From the NCBI RefSeq assembly GCF_010093595.1, contig NW_022985441.1, forward strand, positions 806,132 through 870,131: a DNA stretch of 64,000 nt, written 5' to 3'. The notes beneath the pieces were generated by a model. That model searched no databases and was not told where the DNA came from. It saw nothing but the letters and a program-made list of their open reading frames with translations. Source of the stretch: Mytilinidion resinicola (taxonomy: Eukaryota > Ascomycota > Dothideomycetes > Mytilinidiales > Mytilinidiaceae). The position numbers and the translations under genes were made by a program. This document shows positions 32,904 to 44,993 of the stretch, one piece after another (position 1 is the stretch's first letter; every line of letters begins with the position of its first letter).

Positions 32904-33590
32904 GATGCTGGCATGGTCGGGATTCCTCTTTCTGAGATGTGGGAGGCGCGTTTGCTAGGAGGAGCTGGTGGACCTTCAATTCACGGAAGATGAGGGCAGG
33001 GCAGCATCCGAAAATGTAGATGCAGCATTCAATCAAAGCGCTGCATGGTCTGAGCGCAGTCTACCGTGAAGCTTGATGCGGTATGGAGTGGCTTTAGAGA
33101 GGCGCGAGGTTGTCATAAAAGCTGCATTTGGTATGCGAGTGAGGTAAGAGCTGTGACGGCAATGGGATAAAGCGGTTGTTGAAAGATGCTTGGCATTCCA
33201 ATGGATTCACGCGCCACCAAACGCGTGAATAGACAGCCTCTCGTCCCATCCTTCCACCGCAGTAACCCCTCCACAACACCCTCTAGACTTCCACCTCACT
33301 GCAGACAGGCTCGGGGCGAGATAGATTTGCGTTTCTAAACAGCGCTCTGGTCTGGCTGCTGCCTCTGGCTTGCTGGCTGCACTTCGCTCTTTCTTACTCA
33401 GATTCCGCTTTGACAGTCGCGGGTCCTCTCTGGCCTCTTTTCACTACCTCACCAATGTATCACTAGATCTTCACCTCTCTCTCACGTTCTGACCGTCTGC
33501 CGAGCCCCGAGCTACTCGCCTAAGCCTGACCTCCGTCACCACCTTCTCACTCTCCATCGCGACGCCTCGTTCAGTACATTCACTCCCACA
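32904..33590. promoter_or_regulatory. shared divergent promoter, clr2 and SNF2/PHD gene
   Basis: 687 bases between two divergent ATGs. The right half is pyrimidine-rich (33400-33590), as usual just before fungal starts. No known operator recognised. Confidence 0.45.
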
Positions 33591-36500
33591 ATGGATCTGC
33601 CGAGAGTGCGGCTCGGCTCTCCCCTACCAATCACCCCAAAGAAGCGGCCCCATGGCCTTCTCGACGACCTGTTGCAGCAGTTCGGATCCGTGAACTCGCC
33701 CTCGTCCATCACCAAAGCGAGGAAATCCTCCGCGTCTACCCCGAATACAAATGACCGTGGACGCCGAGATCACAAGTCAGACGTGGGCTACATTGCGTCT
33801 AGCTTGTCGAACACATCCTCCACTTCTCAGAAAAAGACGCCTCCGATGAACGACACGCCGCCTTCGAAGAACACACCCAAGAATGAGAACGGCATGGAGG
33901 ACGTGCAAATAAACAACGGCGCGGTCACGTCTGGACGCTCCATGAGGCCTCGTAGAGCGCAAACACAGAGGAAGAGCCTGGACAGCCTGAAGGTCGAAGA
34001 ATCGCAGAAGCGGGAGTCCTCTAGCCGTCGCAGTGCTCGGAATGCGAACAAAATTCTCGTCTCGGACACCCTTATCGATGGGTTCGAGAGACCTCCTAAG
34101 GCTGTCAAACCGAAGCTAGATACAGCTCGTAACCGAGTGCGAGAGGAAATCGCGGCTCAGACGATGGTCAAGAGAGACAATTTCATCCTAGCACACAAGG
34201 ACTATTTCCTGCCTCTTCTCCCTGAGACCAATTATGTCGCGAAGCTCGCTAGGCAGGCCAGCTCTGAGCCAGCGATCTCCGAATACGTTGAAATCGATAC
34301 GCAGCCGGAAGGGTACGTACTCGTTCTCCACATTCCGAACTTTCTTGGTTGCTAATGCATTACAGCGTGAGGGCGGTAATGAAGCCTTACCAACTCAGCG
34401 GCTTGTCGTTCCTTGTCCACATGTACAACAACGGAATGTCGGGGATGCTTGGCGACGAGATGGGATTGGGAAAGACACTGCAGACTCTCTCACTATTCCA
34501 GTATCTTGAGGAACGCGATCAAGCCTCTGGAGCCGCGTCCGCAGAGAAGAGACCTTTCCTAGTCGTCTGTCCACTCAGTGTTCTTAGTTCGTGGGTCAGT
34601 GAAGCCCGCCGCTGGGTACCCGACCTAAATGTTCTCCGTTTCCACGGACCATCTAGCCAACGCGACCATCTAAAGAAGGTTGCTACCGGCCAAGAAGACT
34701 GGTTTGGCAATGAAACAAACCAGTCTAAAAAGAGAAAGGCAGACCGTAAGCTTGGAAAGTACGTCTCAAAGCTGCCCTCTGCAGGCGATAACGACGATTG
34801 CAAAATCGTCATTACTACCTACGAGACGTTCATGGCTGAGCATAGTTGGTTCAAGAAAGCGTTCGTTTGGCGTTATGCCGTCCTTGACGAAGGCCACAAA
34901 ATCAAGAACATCGACACGAATATCTCGAGGGCCCTCCAAGGATTGAAAGCCGAGTATCGACTCATCTTGACCGGCACACCTCTCCAGAACAACCTTCACG
35001 AGATGTGGGCCCTCCTCCATTGGCTCTACCCCGAGGTTTTCATTGAAAAGACTGCCGATCTCTTCAAGTCGTCCTTTGACTTGAGTAAAGGCCTTGTGAG
35101 TACTACAGTAATGGATGACGCTCGCCGACTGTTAGAGCTGGTTATGCTACGCCGGATGAAGAGCAGTCCCGGCGTCAATCTTGGTCTGCCACCAAAAGAG
35201 GAAATCTTGCTCTATGTACCTCTTACTCCTATGCAGAGGTTTTGGTACACCCGGCTCCTGACTCGGGTAGGCGATGGCCTACTCCAAGATCTCTTTACCG
35301 ATGCCAAGGCCAAGGAGAAAGACGCATTAGTGAGAGACACCGTAGACGATCAAGAGTGGACAAAGATTGCAGAAATCGAAAAATACGCCGAAGACAAGTC
35401 AGATGAGTGGGCGGAGACGAGAGCAATCATGAAGCAAGCTCTTGAGCAGGAAAAGGAAGATCTGACAACTAACTCCGCCTGGAAAAAACTGATGAATCTC
35501 GTCATGCAGCTCCGGAAATGCTGCAGTCATCCCTATCTTCTCCCGGGTGCTGCCCCAGAACCAAATGAGCTGGGCGAGCACGTCATTCGCGCATCGGGCA
35601 AGTTCATCGTGCTCGAGAAGTTGCTAACAGAGGCCATTCTCGCAAAAGGAAAGAAAGTCCTCATTTTTTCCAGCTTCACAAAGACACTAGATTGCTGTGA
35701 AGATCTTCTCGCTCTGATGGGAGATAGAGGAAGTTCTTTCAAATATCTCCGATTTGATGGTCATACAGGTCGAGCGCGCCGCAATCTAGGCATCCGTATG
35801 TTCAACGACGTAAGCTCGCCCTACAAGGTCATGCTGCTTTCTACCCGTGCTGGCGGACTGGGCATCAACTTGGCTACTGCTAGCGATGTCATCTTCATGG
35901 ACGAGGACTGGAACCCTCAAATCACTTTGCAGGCCGAAGCACGCGCGCATCGTATCGGTCAAACCAAGCCTGTCACCGTCTACAAACTCTGTACCCAAGG
36001 CACCGTTGAAGAGCAAATGATGGGCCGTATCCGGAAGAAACTTTATCTATCTGCCAAAATCACGGAATCGATGCGAACCATTCACGGCGACAGGACTCAA
36101 AAAGCCAAAAAGAAAAAGGGTCGTGTAGAGTCAAACGAGGATGATGCGCCTATGCTCGACACGTCGCAGCTCATGTCACTTGTTCGCCGCGGTGCTCAAA
36201 CCTTGTCGCATCCTGAAATTGATGTAACAGAGATGTTGAGCTGGGACTTTGCGACGATGATCGAGAAATGTCGCGACAAGCCTCTTGACCCGCATGTTCA
36301 TCCTGAGGGTGTTTCTTCCAGTGATGCGGATGAGGAGAAGTGGCTTTCGGTGATGGAGAAAGTGGAATGCGCTGTCTTCGACGGTAAGCGGTACCAGCGG
36401 GAAAAGGATGTGGAAGCCAAGGCCAATATCCTTTCCACGGAAGTCACGCGCGAGGACCGCCGCAAAGGCAAAAACACCACCGTCAAAGTCGGCGGCTTCT

Positions 36501-37593
36501 ACATAAGCAAGGAGTCCATGGGCTGTGCCGATTGGGAGGCCGTTCCGACATTCGCAGGCAAAGATCCTCGTCTTGCCGAACCAAAGCGACAAAAGAAACA
36601 GGTCGTCAACCACGAGGAGCATTGCCATGTCTGCTATGACGGCGGTGAGATCATCTTGTGCACGGGTTGTCCACGGACGTAAGTTTAACGATTCAGAGGA
36701 TTTATGAGTGGAATCACCAAGCTAACTTTTACTAGGTATCATCAAGACTGTCTAAAAGAACACACCAAGTCCAACCCGCACGCCTGGAACGGTTTCTACT
36801 GTCCACAACACGAGTGCTCAGATTGCGGAAAGAAGACCACCGATGCTGGAGGTCTGATATTTCGTTGCAGATGGTGTCCACGTGGATATTGTGAAGGTAT
36901 GTTGCAAGACTCACCAAAACCATTGTACGATGGGAACTAACGGTCTGCTTAGATTGCCTTGATTGGGATAAGACGAGGCTTATTGGAGAGAATCTGCCCG
37001 AGTACGAGATGCTCGGCATGCCTGAAAACGCGCAAGCCTATTACATTCATTGCCCCGGGTGCACAGACTGGGCAAACGCAAATGCCGAAGCTAAGAAGTG
37101 GTTCAGCTCGACCGAGCGACGATACGCAACCGACCACGCGGCTTGGCGTGAGCAGCAAGAGGTAGAGCACCAAATGTACGAAGAACAAACGGCACAACTG
37201 AGACTCGACGAGGCGAAGCAGACCAGCCAAAAGGTTGAAGAGGTGGAATATGAGGATATGCTACCACTGGACATCGACTACGACGAATTGGGCTCAGACG
37301 ACATGGATTACGAGGAGACGCGCGGCGCCAGCGAGCAACTTTCAAGCCTCGACGAACCTCCAAGCCTCGTTGATTCTGTAGCTGATACGCCAGCTACGGT
37401 AGAGAGCGGTCTTTCGACACCCAAATTGAAGTTGAAGTTTGGGATTGCTAAGAATGCCAAGAAGGATCTCAGGAAGAAGAGAAAGGTCTTCCACGACGAT
37501 GATGAGGACGACGATATTGGTAGTTTGTGGGACGTGGCGTCTGATCCTCTCATGGCCGCGGCCAAAAAGGTCAAAGTTAGGGGACGTCCTTGA
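33591..37593 (+). CDS. SNF2-family chromatin remodeller with C-terminal PHD finger
   Basis: Exons 33591-34312, 34366-36678, 36736-36896 and 36953-37593 give 1278 residues. The ATPase has motif I GMLGDEMGLGKTLQTL, motif II with AVLDEGHKIKN, TGTPLQNNLHEMWALLHWLY, LRKCCSHPYLL, KVLIFSSFTKTLD, LRFDGHTGRARRNLGIRMFN, LLSTRAGGLGINLATASDVI and EARAHRIGQTKPVTVYKL. Sequence is closest to the ISWI/CHD side of SNF2. Motif II reads DEGH rather than DEAH. A Cys-rich PHD-type region begins HCHVCYDGGEIILCTGCPRT and continues YHQDCLKEH, FYCPQHECSDCGKK and FRCRWCPRGYCEDC, spanning two introns, so it is an extended PHD with a second zinc cluster. No chromodomain, SANT or SLIDE was seen. The N-terminus is Ser/Lys-rich and the C-terminus acidic with KKRKVFHDDDEDD. 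It should slide or space nucleosomes in the nucleus; the PHD suggests reading of histone tails. Confidence 0.88.
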
Positions 37594-38372
37594 TTTGGCT
37601 ACTTGCTTTCAGGATCCCGTTGCTTATATGCCATAGGCTCTTGCGAGGGCTAGATTCATTGTAGCTCTGCGAAGACGCGTTGCGGCGGGCAGCGCGCATC
37701 ACTCTCGGTGTTTCTGGATAGGTGTCTTTTGCTTTCGCGTGGTGTCAAGACCGCTCCTGTGCATGCACGCACTCATGTGCGTGTCTTTGTCACCGAGCTG
37801 GTGTTTTCAGCCATTATGGTCTTTGGGTGTCTTACATCGGGCCCTGAGGGCGGATATGTTAGGTATACCCATTGTATATTATACGGAGCATCTGCTGCAG
37901 CGAGTCACTCTGGATTTTGGTAGCCACAACACTGTCCAGGTTGACGCTGCGTTCATTCAAAACCTGGAACTTTCAGAGTTTATCATATTCAAGATACTGA
38001 TCTTTGGAAAGTGAGAAGTTATGCTATCGGAACTGAAATATACAATCGTGAATGGTCCTACTGACCAATCTCATGGCGAATTGCACAATCTCGCATCTAT
38101 TACTGCAAGGTTTCTGGACAATGCTGGGCCTGCTGACGGTAATTTAGCCGGGTTTGCCGGTAGCATTTGTTTGGTCTGTATGCAGCACGGTCTGATTTCT
38201 CGACTCCGGAACCGTACGCATCCGGTCCCCCTGCAAGACGAGGGACTTCCCCTTCAAAAATGGCGGACTGTCAAAAGATTATTTGCGCTTCATTTTTGTG
38301 CGCTTTTCCAGGGCATTTTCGCCATCATACTCCCAACCCATTGTCCCCTAGCTTTTCTCTCCGCAGCCAATC
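37594..38372. other. intergenic before ERG2
   Basis: No gene recognised; short open frames only. The final part, from about 38300, should hold the ERG2 promoter and leader. Confidence 0.4.
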
Positions 38373-39187
38373 ATGCACTTCCGTACCGCTGCCATCCTCG
38401 TCGGCGTTCTAGCCGCTCTTATTAGCCTCTACTCCATCCTAGAAGCGCGCCTCTCTGAATTCTACATCTTTGACTCGCCGTCTCTTCACGCGCTCGCTCG
38501 CGAGGCGATAGCCACCCATGGCAATGACACCGCTGCTATGGTGCGCTACATCGTCGATGACCTTTCACAAAAGCACCCGAAGAACATAAATCTAGATCAA
38601 GAGTGGGTCTTCAACAATGCTGGCGGTGCGATGGGTGCGATGTATATTATTCATGCGAGTAAGTGACGGTCACGTGCCTATATACCACTACTGCATCCAG
38701 ACCCTGTTTTGCATTCTCACTACCTCCTATCAAGCAAATCAAAAGCTAACATTTATATCCAGGCATCACAGAATACGTAATTATCTTCGGTCCGTCCGCG
38801 CCCAACCACTTTTCTCTTCCCTCGCGTTGCTAACAAAACCCAGGCACAGCCATCGGCACCGAAGGCCACACAGGCCGCCACACCGTCGACAACTTCTTCC
38901 ACATTCTCACCGGCACCCAAACAGCCTACACGCCCGGCCCGGGTTCCTTCCTACCAGAAATATATCCGCCCGGTAGCATGCATCACCTTCGCCGCGGCGC
39001 TGTCAAGCAGTATAAGATGGACAGCACGTGCTTCGCGCTCGAGTACTCGAGAGGCTGGATCCCACCGATGCTGTTCTTTGGAATGGCTGATATGGTGACG
39101 AGTACGTTGGACGTTCAGAACATATGGTGCACGGGGTGGATTACGGCAAGGGAGATGGGGCGGAATTTAGGGGCTGGGAAATTTTAG
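38373..39187 (+). CDS. ERG2: C-8 sterol isomerase (Erg2)
   Basis: Exons 38373-38658, 38763-38789 and 38844-39187 give 218 residues. An N-terminal hydrophobic anchor (FRTAAILVGVLAALISLYSI) is followed by SEFYIFDSPSLHALAREAIA, NLDQEWVFNNAGGAMGAMYI, the 27-base exon SITEYVIIF, then GTAIGTEGHTGRHTVDNFFH, TPGPGSFLPEIYPPGSMHHL, GAVKQYKMDSTCFALEYSRG and WIPPMLFFGMADMVTSTLD. This is the ERG2/sigma-1 receptor family. The enzyme moves the sterol double bond from C8 to C7 in ergosterol synthesis on the ER membrane and is the target of morpholine fungicides. Length is typical. The second exon is a small one, easily missed by gene finders. Confidence 0.93.
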
Positions 39188-39594
39188 GGCTTTCGGAGGC
39201 AAGGCGGCTGGGAGAGGTGTTTCGGGGGAGCATAGGTAGTGTAGCCTTGTGTGGCCATTTCGTTCCGAAAGTGCTTCACTGCATTATCTTGAATCTGCGG
39301 ATGCCCTTGGGGATGTACTACGGTCTGAGACACTTTGGCACTTTCTCATTAATACCTCTATTGAGAATTGCTGAAATTTACATAGTAGCCTTTGAAATCA
39401 CGTTCCCGACGTTCAAGACTTTCAGGCTCCAAATCAAAATGTAGACTACAACCCTTAGATCCGGTCCCGCTGGAAAGTCGCACTATACACCTGATAATAT
39501 AAGTCGACTAGAGAAGTATCTTGTTGCTCAGCATTTCTGTACATCGACGTACCAGGAACAGTGGCAGAAAGACCCTTCTTAAGTTTGACTAATA
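39188..39594. other. ERG2 3' flank
   Basis: About 400 bases downstream of ERG2 up to the short element at 39595. Nothing recognised. Confidence 0.35.
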
Positions 39595-39708
39595 CAGTAT
39601 CCCCCCTGTACGGATTGGACACCGACCGTGCGCAAAACAAGGGTTTTTGTATGTAAAATCCCTTGTTCTACGCACGATCGTGTCCAATCCGTACAGGGGG
39701 GGATACTG
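39595..39708. mobile_element. MITE of the Tc1/mariner-pogo (Fot1-like) type
   Basis: A 114-base near-perfect palindrome. Both ends start CAGTATCCCCCC(C)TGTACGG and continue inward as an inverted repeat of about 50 bases, so only a short loop is unique. It is flanked by TA on each side (39593-39594 and 39709-39710), the target duplication of Tc1/mariner-type transposases. No coding capacity. The left end has six C, the right seven. The high identity of the arms suggests a fairly recent insertion or fold-back origin. Confidence 0.85.
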
Positions 39709-39710
39709 TA

Positions 39711-40448
39711 GTATCAACAGGCGAACCCCTTCTGCGACGGCGGCTTCGTGCACACCCCTTGTAGTATGCACTCCGAACTAATCTTAAAATAGATCAGTTT
39801 TGGTGGCGTAACTCAAACGTCCAATGGTTGGCGTCCGTCGGAGGTTAGGCAGTCATTCAGCCCCATCTTCCTCCACACGTGCTTGACGAAATCCTGCTCA
39901 ACTCGCTACCGGCCCAATGAATGTGTTATCGCAAGGAACAAACCTGCTGCCTGGATGCTCGGGATGCCTGAATGCTGTTCGTGTTTGACAATTGCTATGT
40001 CGGGGTTTCTGAGCCCCCACATCTGGCCCCCAAATTGACCGTTGGCTACAACAATCAACAGGGTAAGCTAGAGTGAAACTCCCTACCACGCTTAGTGCCT
40101 GGCGCGGTGGAGCCATGTCTTTCCCTGTAGAGTACGTCGCCCGGCTTCGGCCGGCGCTCATCTGGTTGGACGATAGTGAACGTTCTTCAAGTCGGCGGCT
40201 GCGAGCTCCTTGAAACCTCCATGCAGTCTTGGCGAAAGTCCGCAGCCCTTGGAAGCTGGGAGTGACTGCTATAATTCACATGGGCCGTAAATTTTGACGT
40301 GCTGCTCGCAGGGCCCGGCCATATTCCGGATATTTGAATCCTTCTCGCCCAGCTCCATCCTTGAAGCCAACCACTTTTCTCTGTTTTTGGTGCCTTTTCG
40401 CATGCAAGTCGCATTTGGGAGCTCCGTTCAGATCCCCACCTCTGAGAC
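39711..40448. other. intergenic before the DUF6536 gene
   Basis: No gene recognised. Open frames on the minus strand at 39898-40450 have no domain. Confidence 0.4.
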
Positions 40449-43400
40449 ATGGCGGGGGGTTACAGCTATGATTCTATTCCGCCATTATACGAGTCTCAGG
40501 ACCTAGCAGAGTAAGCGCTGATTCTACAGCTAACTACCTTTCAGGCAAATGGGCTTACAAACAACTTCTCTAGTGGCCGCGAATACTCCCTGGACTTGAC
40601 ATCAACTCTATATTCCCCAGATTCGCGACAATCAGGATCCGACTTTCCTCTATCAAAGAACCTCGACGTCAAGGATGGTGCAAGTATACACAGCACGTCG
40701 ACAGGCTACTCGACGTCATCCTCGAGCTTGGATAAAATCAAGCAAGGCCTCGGACTAAAGTCACTTCGGCGCAAGGCTGTGGGAAGCTGGAGGCCAAGCA
40801 AGAAAAAGAGTGCTTGTGAGACCGAATATGTTCGCGTGGGGAGGGGTTGGTGGCAGGATCAGCTCCTGTCCGATCGATCTATCCGAGGAATGGCTGCCCT
40901 AACGGCTGTGTTTGCTATCGCAATGGTACGCTTCAACTTCCTTGACTTATTGCTGTATGCTATTGGCTTTAGTTTCTCTGTGCTAAACCCCGTAGATTAT
41001 TATCATGGCTACCAACGCGAATGCATTCAGGCACCGACCAAACAAGAACTCCACATCTGTAGGCGGACAGGAACAATCATGTAAAAGTGTCCAGCGAACT
41101 AATTCGGCTTTGCTGATACTCATCAACATCGCCGCGACGATGATTCTGGGAATGTCAAATACCTACCAACAAATGGTGACAAGCTTGAAAGTCGGGGACA
41201 TCAAATATGTCCTATCGTATGTCCTCCCCTTTGACCATCTCGTCTCTGAAGCTGACGAAAAGTAAAGTAAATATGGCGATACCCGGGTCGGCACGAATTC
41301 CCCCTTCGCTATAAATCACAAGCGTGAAGGAAGGCTAAATTCATGGCTGGCATGGGTACTTCTGATCTCCACATCACTGCCTGTGCATTTCCGTATGTTC
41401 TTCTCAGTCCAATGACGTCGTAACCATATCTGACAAACGCCACAGTTGCGAACAGCTTGATCGGGCCATCTTTGGTATACACTCCACCAAAGGTCGTTCA
41501 GTACAATGCAACCACAGTCACTACCTGGAGTTCTTACGCCTCCTACGCTGACAGTGACAACTCGATCATCTCTGAGAGCTCTTTCCTCTGTTGGAGCGCT
41601 TTCCGGACCGGCCAATCCAGGTTTCCTGGCGATAGCTATGGCCGATTGGGTATGTTCGATACGATGCATGATTCAGACTTATACAGTTCGACTGCAATGA
41701 ACTACGGTCGGATAATAGTCACATATGACAAGAGAAATTGCAGTAGTTTTGTGAACAATACCAATGTTCTACAGGCGCAGCAAGAGTATAATAAGACGGA
41801 AGATTACCTGATGTTCGAGACCGGAAATTGTCACATGGGCGGTAATGTCTTTTGCGACCTGCATGAGGCATCAACTGGAGACTGCCGTCTAAACATTCGG
41901 ATGCAAGCCGCTTTCATCCTAGGCGGATGTCTTGTTATCAAGGCGATCTACATGATTGCAGTGAACCTAGTAGCTCGTGGAAAAGTCAAGCGGCATTGTT
42001 TAACATTTGGCGACGTTATCGTGGCCTCGGCGTCGGATCCTGAGCTTCGTGTGAAGGACGAGTGTAAGCTTTCCATCTGTATCACACAAGTTACTTGCTA
42101 ATTTTACCAAGGTATGGTTAATGCAGCTGAGAATTATCGCAGGTACATATTAACCCCATATTTGTCCCTTGCCCGGTACTTGATTGTTTACTGATGCTTC
42201 TCTACCATTTATAGACAGACTGATCATACCTGTCACAAACACTGCACGGCCGAGCCCTCCACAACAGGCGACGAGATCGGACATTGTCAAAAGTGCAAGA
42301 AGTTCAACGTTGTGAACAAGTTTGTTCCTCTTGCGCAGCCAACGATTGTAAGATACAAATCAGTATATCCTCGCCTTGTTCCGCTATTAATGACTCGCGT
42401 AGGCCACCAAGATCAAGAAGTCTCTTATTAGCAATCTTGGAAATACTGCACTCACACAAATGTCAGTCATTGAATTTCCCGATCTCCTCTGGAAGTAGCT
42501 GACGAAAATCGGAAGGGCTCTCCTGTTCATCTGTAGCTTAGCCATGTTGATGGGTTCCATCGTCGTAGCTCAAATTTCAGGCTCTGACTACAAATACGAG
42601 AAGGACAACTGTAAAACTAAGTATAACCGCGCCTACTATTCTTACTGCAACCAATCCGATACATCGATGTTTGCTCATGTTTCGGGTGGTTGGGGAGGCT
42701 TCAATTCCTCCTTGGAGGCCGCTTCTCTAGCCCCCGACAAACTTTCAAGTGAATTGCTGAGTTTTTGCATCAGTAACGGAGCACAGTGAGTCCAACATAC
42801 TTCTACGCCTCCCGGCTGAATGTTTAACTAACTTTCTTTAGATTCATTTACTCGCTGCTTTATTTGATGCTGATTTACAACATCACATTGATATGCCAGG
42901 AACGAGATTGGGGGAACCTCGAAACACGCCGGCGTCATCTACGCTGTACGATTGTGATCGGAGAAGCATTCCGTGAAGACTATCTCCTCCAGCTGCCAAA
43001 ATACGTCCTGTTCCCAATCATGGGATATAGTGTGCTCACACATTGGATGATCGGCGAGGCTCTTCAAACGCAAGAAAGCGTCTGGCGCGACACCAATGGC
43101 GATCATCCAATCGAGCACTCAAAATACGTCGTAAGTTAGCTTCTTGAATTTCCATCAGCCCAGTTCACTAATTAGAGTAGATCGTCTACGCAGCGTATCC
43201 CCTTTGGGGGGCGACTGTCTTGGTTCTCGTCATGACTGGACTCTGCTGGTGGGCATTTACGTATCGGCGGGAGGGCTTCATCCCTCAGATGTTTGGTTCG
43301 CTTCGAGCTTGCTGCGCTGCGACCTCTGAGCTGGATGATTTTACTCCAGAAGGGATTCAGTGGGGAGATCTAGGCGCGGGCGAGAAGTTTCGGCACGCGG

Positions 43401-43513
43401 GTCTATCGGCCGAACCTGTGGGCAAAATCCATCCAAATGAACTATACGCGGGTCGTGGTGGGCAGAGCGAGGAGGCGCCCGGGGGTGCGCGGAGGCGGGC
43501 GCACAACGATTGA
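40449..43513 (+). CDS. DUF6536-type polytopic membrane protein
   Basis: Eleven exons join in frame to 830 residues: 40449-40510, 40574-40925, 40996-41216, 41268-41392, 41446-42063, 42112-42142, 42215-42347, 42403-42461, 42516-42785, 42842-43130 and 43181-43513. The N-terminus is Ser-rich and cytosolic. GWWQDQLLSDRSIRGMAALT opens the DUF6536 region, followed by NKNSTSVGGQEQSCKSV, TMILGMSNTYQQMVTSLKVG, the luminal loop VGTNSPFAINHKREGRL, LPVHFLANSLIGPSLVY and an extracellular loop with several N-x-S/T and Cys. Later helices include AAFILGGCLVIKAIYMIAVN and GRALLFICSLAMLMGS-like, then YSLLYLMLIYNITLICQERD and YAAYPLWGATVLVLVMTGLC. A Cys/His loop (HTCHKHC...CQKCKK) is close to a zinc-knuckle pattern. 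Function is unknown; the family is restricted to filamentous fungi as far as I know. Intron 8 starts GTCAGT, a weak donor. Confidence 0.85.
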
Positions 43514-43904
43514 CCTAGTCGTCAGGGAGCCTCGATTTTGTCATTTTTGCCTACTATTGTCGACAGGAACCACTTGGTCTCTTCAGGAATGGAACTTTTA
43601 TACCCGTCTGGTATTGGTAATGGTAACCTAGATAATTTCTGACGGGGATGGACTGAGTATAGATGTACACATAGATAGACACACGAGAGAGCTTTGAGAT
43701 GAACCACCAATTTTCTTCGTCCATGTTCACAACACCATCAGATCAACTTGTGCGAACTCTTTCAAGCCTGAATGAACTGAATGAAGTTACTATCACGTGC
43801 TGCTGACCCACACGCCAAGCCATACCCCTGCCAAAATTATTTTATCAAATCCCATCCCACACCTCCACCAGCTCTCGAGCTTCAACCCTCTAAAACAACC
43901 CACA
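43514..43904. other. intergenic before RRP7
   Basis: 391 bases. A TCACGTG element lies near 43794, about 110 bases before the RRP7 ATG; CACGTG is a frequent site for bHLH factors such as Cbf1. No gene. Confidence 0.4.
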
Positions 43905-44993
43905 ATGCCGTCCGCCAAACCCAGCCCCAAATCGCGAACCTCCAGGGCCCTTACATCCGTTTCTTCCTTCACAATCCTCCCTCTCACGCTCCCCGCACTT
44001 CCAGCTCTCAAATCGCAACCACCAGCCCCACACTACCTATACATCCAGCCGCACGCCCCAAAACTCCCAGAACCCGACACCGAGCGCAGCCTCTTCCTCG
44101 CCAATATTCCCATCGATGCCACCGATGGCGCAATCCGCGCTCTTTTTGCTGACCAGCTCGGTGGCGGGCGAGTCGAGCGCGTGGTGTTCGAAGCCACTGT
44201 GCCGAGCTATGCGGCGCTGAATACCAAAAGCCAGGGGGATTCCGGAGGCGCGCGGAGGGGAAAGAAGAGGAAGAGGGGTGTGGTCAATGAAGACAAGGTC
44301 GGCGTGGTGGAGGATGCGGAGACGGCGCTGCCCCGCGTTTGGGAGCGCGGGCTGTGTGTTAGTGGGAGCAGTGCGGTAGTTGTGTTTGTGGACCGGGCGA
44401 GTGCGAAGGGGGCGTGGGTGGCTGTGAAGGGGGCTGTTAAGGGGGGCGAGGAGGTGGTGTGGAGAGGGGAAGGGGGCTTGGGCGAGAAGAGTGAGTTTGT
44501 TCTATATTAGGGTCTTGGTTCGAAGGAAAATTTGCTAATTGAGATGCTATAGGATACCGGGATCACCATTCCCTAACATTCCCACCCCGAGCTACGCTTC
44601 AGAAATCGATAAACGCATATCTCACTGCGTTTACAGAGGCAGAGACGACGAGAGATCGCCTGCGCGCGAAACAACGCGCTGTGCCAGATGAAGATGGATT
44701 TGTTACTGTTGTTCGTGGGGGTCGTATTGGACCTGCTAGGCTGGAAGAAGCGCAGGCTGCCAAAGAGAAGGCAGATGAGAAAGATAAGAAGAGAATTGCC
44801 AAAGACGATTTCTACAGGTTTCAGACGCGGGAGAAGAAGAAGGAGAGGGAGATGGACCTGCGGCGGAAGTTTGAGGAGGATAGGAAGAAGGTGCAAGAGA
44901 TGAGGGAGAGGAGGGGGAAGGTTGTGGTAAGTGGATCTTTCCAACTGTTCTGGTTGCAAATTTAGCTAACGTTTTCTCCAGCCTATGTCGTGA
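43905..44993 (+). CDS. RRP7: ribosomal RNA-processing protein 7
   Basis: Exons 43905-44490, 44553-44926 and 44982-44993 give 323 residues. The N-terminal half carries an RRM-like fold with RSLFLANIPIDATDGAIRAL and a long basic insert (GGARRGKKRKRGVVNE). After intron 1 comes the RRP7 C-terminal domain: DHHSLTFPPRATLQKSINAY, VPDEDGFVTVVRGGRIGPAR, DDFYRFQTREKKKEREMDLR and RKFEEDRKKVQEMRERRGK. The last exon encodes only P-M-S before the stop. Rrp7 acts in the nucleolus in the UTP-C subcomplex of the small-subunit processome, needed for early pre-rRNA cleavage and 40S assembly. The ATG at 43905 has the ACAATG context; a longer upstream frame from 43797 lacks a good start. Confidence 0.93.
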
